Of a stretch of 64,000 nucleotides of DNA, positions 63,861 to 64,000 are shown one piece after another. Under the pieces are notes generated by a model. That model made no database searches. It was not told the DNA's origin and saw nothing but the letters and a program-made list of their open reading frames with translations. Source of the stretch: Armatimonadota bacterium (GTDB lineage Bacteria > Armatimonadota > Zipacnadia > JAUWAU01); contig JAUWAU010000009.1 of assembly GCA_030601885.1 (NCBI GenBank), positions 124,001 through 188,000 on the forward strand, read 5' to 3'. Both the position numbers and the translations under genes were made by a program. How positions within the stretch are numbered: position 1 is the first letter of the stretch; each line of letters begins with the position of its first letter.

Positions 63861-64000
63861 GTGTCGCGAGCAGGCCCCCAAGCCGTCGTCCGTTTGCTGT
63901 GGCAGAAGGAGCTTCCGCGGTCAAGGCGATTGTGGTTCGAGGACGCTTACTTCGCGTACGTGTCTGGCCGCTGCCTCTTCCGCCACGGCATCGCGTCAGG
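63861..64000 (+). CDS. possible start of a gene running off the window
   Basis: A GTG at 63861 follows AGAGGTG at five-base spacing, and the frame is open to the window end. It reads VSRAGPQAVVRLLWQKELPR, then LWFEDAYFAYVSGR. The aromatic and charged content looks more protein-like than the other two frames. It is too short to assign. Another frame begins at an ATG inside the half repeat (63830). Confidence 0.25.
   Translation, partial: MSRAGPQAVVRLLWQKELPRSRRLWFEDAYFAYVSGRCLFRHGIAS

Noticed and set aside
1..64000. CRISPR arrays, tRNA or rRNA genes, transposase genes, prophage, riboswitches
   Set aside because: None was recognised on reading. Short repeats present are palindromic units, not regularly spaced spacers and repeats. 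A covariance-model scan would be needed to exclude small RNAs.

Overview
The window is GC-rich bacterial DNA, densely coding and almost entirely given over to exported carbohydrate-active and related enzymes. The mix points to a planctomycete-like or allied uncultured lineage (Planctomycetota, Armatimonadota or Hydrogenedentota style). It includes twin-arginine signal peptides, heparinase II/III-like proteins, a sulfatase, ThuA, Gfo/Idh/MocA oxidoreductases, several xylose-isomerase-like TIM barrels, very long PQQ-type propeller proteins and a FecR/DUF6600 protein. This assignment is inference from gene content. I saw no rRNA, tRNA, CRISPR array, transposase gene or replication gene.

Layout. 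Bases 1-762 hold the end of a rightward gene. Bases 807-22184 form a long leftward series. In transcription order it runs: Gfo/Idh/MocA oxidoreductase, two TIM-barrel sugar isomerase/epimerase proteins, a transglutaminase-like FN3 protein, two tandem methyltransferase-propeller paralogues, an S9 peptidase, a heparinase-like protein, an aldo/keto reductase, an acetyl-xylan-esterase-like hydrolase and a GH43/32-like propeller. A divergent region (22185-22571) leads to a rightward nitrilase. Bases 23593-31413 alternate strands: a toroid protein, a putative glycoside hydrolase, a DUF6259-like protein and a ZIP metal transporter. Bases 31414-32125 are a decayed stretch with gene remnants split by a MITE-like element. 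Next comes a rightward cluster (32126-45690) of a GH42-like protein, an isomerase, a huge exported protein, a second heparinase-like protein and the FecR protein. A near-perfect LacI-family operator precedes this cluster. Bases 46011-56402 run leftward: ThuA, PAP2 phosphatase, sialidase/LamG protein, amidohydrolase, sulfatase, PhoD phosphatase and a putative glycoside hydrolase. Bases 56726-63561 run rightward: a methyltransferase, a Tat-type enolase-superfamily enzyme, a GH20/GH67-like protein, a stand-alone glycyl-radical protein and a galactonate-dehydratase-like enzyme.

How it may work together. Exported esterase, sulfatase, lyase-like and glycosidase proteins would open up an acidic or decorated polysaccharide or glycoconjugate. 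Oxidoreductases, TIM-barrel isomerases, ThuA and the enolase-superfamily dehydratases would then handle the sugars and sugar acids in the cell. No sugar transporter and no regulator is encoded here.

The most unusual items are these: the orphan glycyl-radical domain protein (61934-62359); the tandem exported proteins that join a SAM-methyltransferase-like domain to a propeller; the 102-bp MITE with perfect inverted repeats and target duplication; the CelR-type operator; and paired 95-bp palindromic repeats that bracket the PAP2 gene and supply start and stop codons to neighbouring genes.
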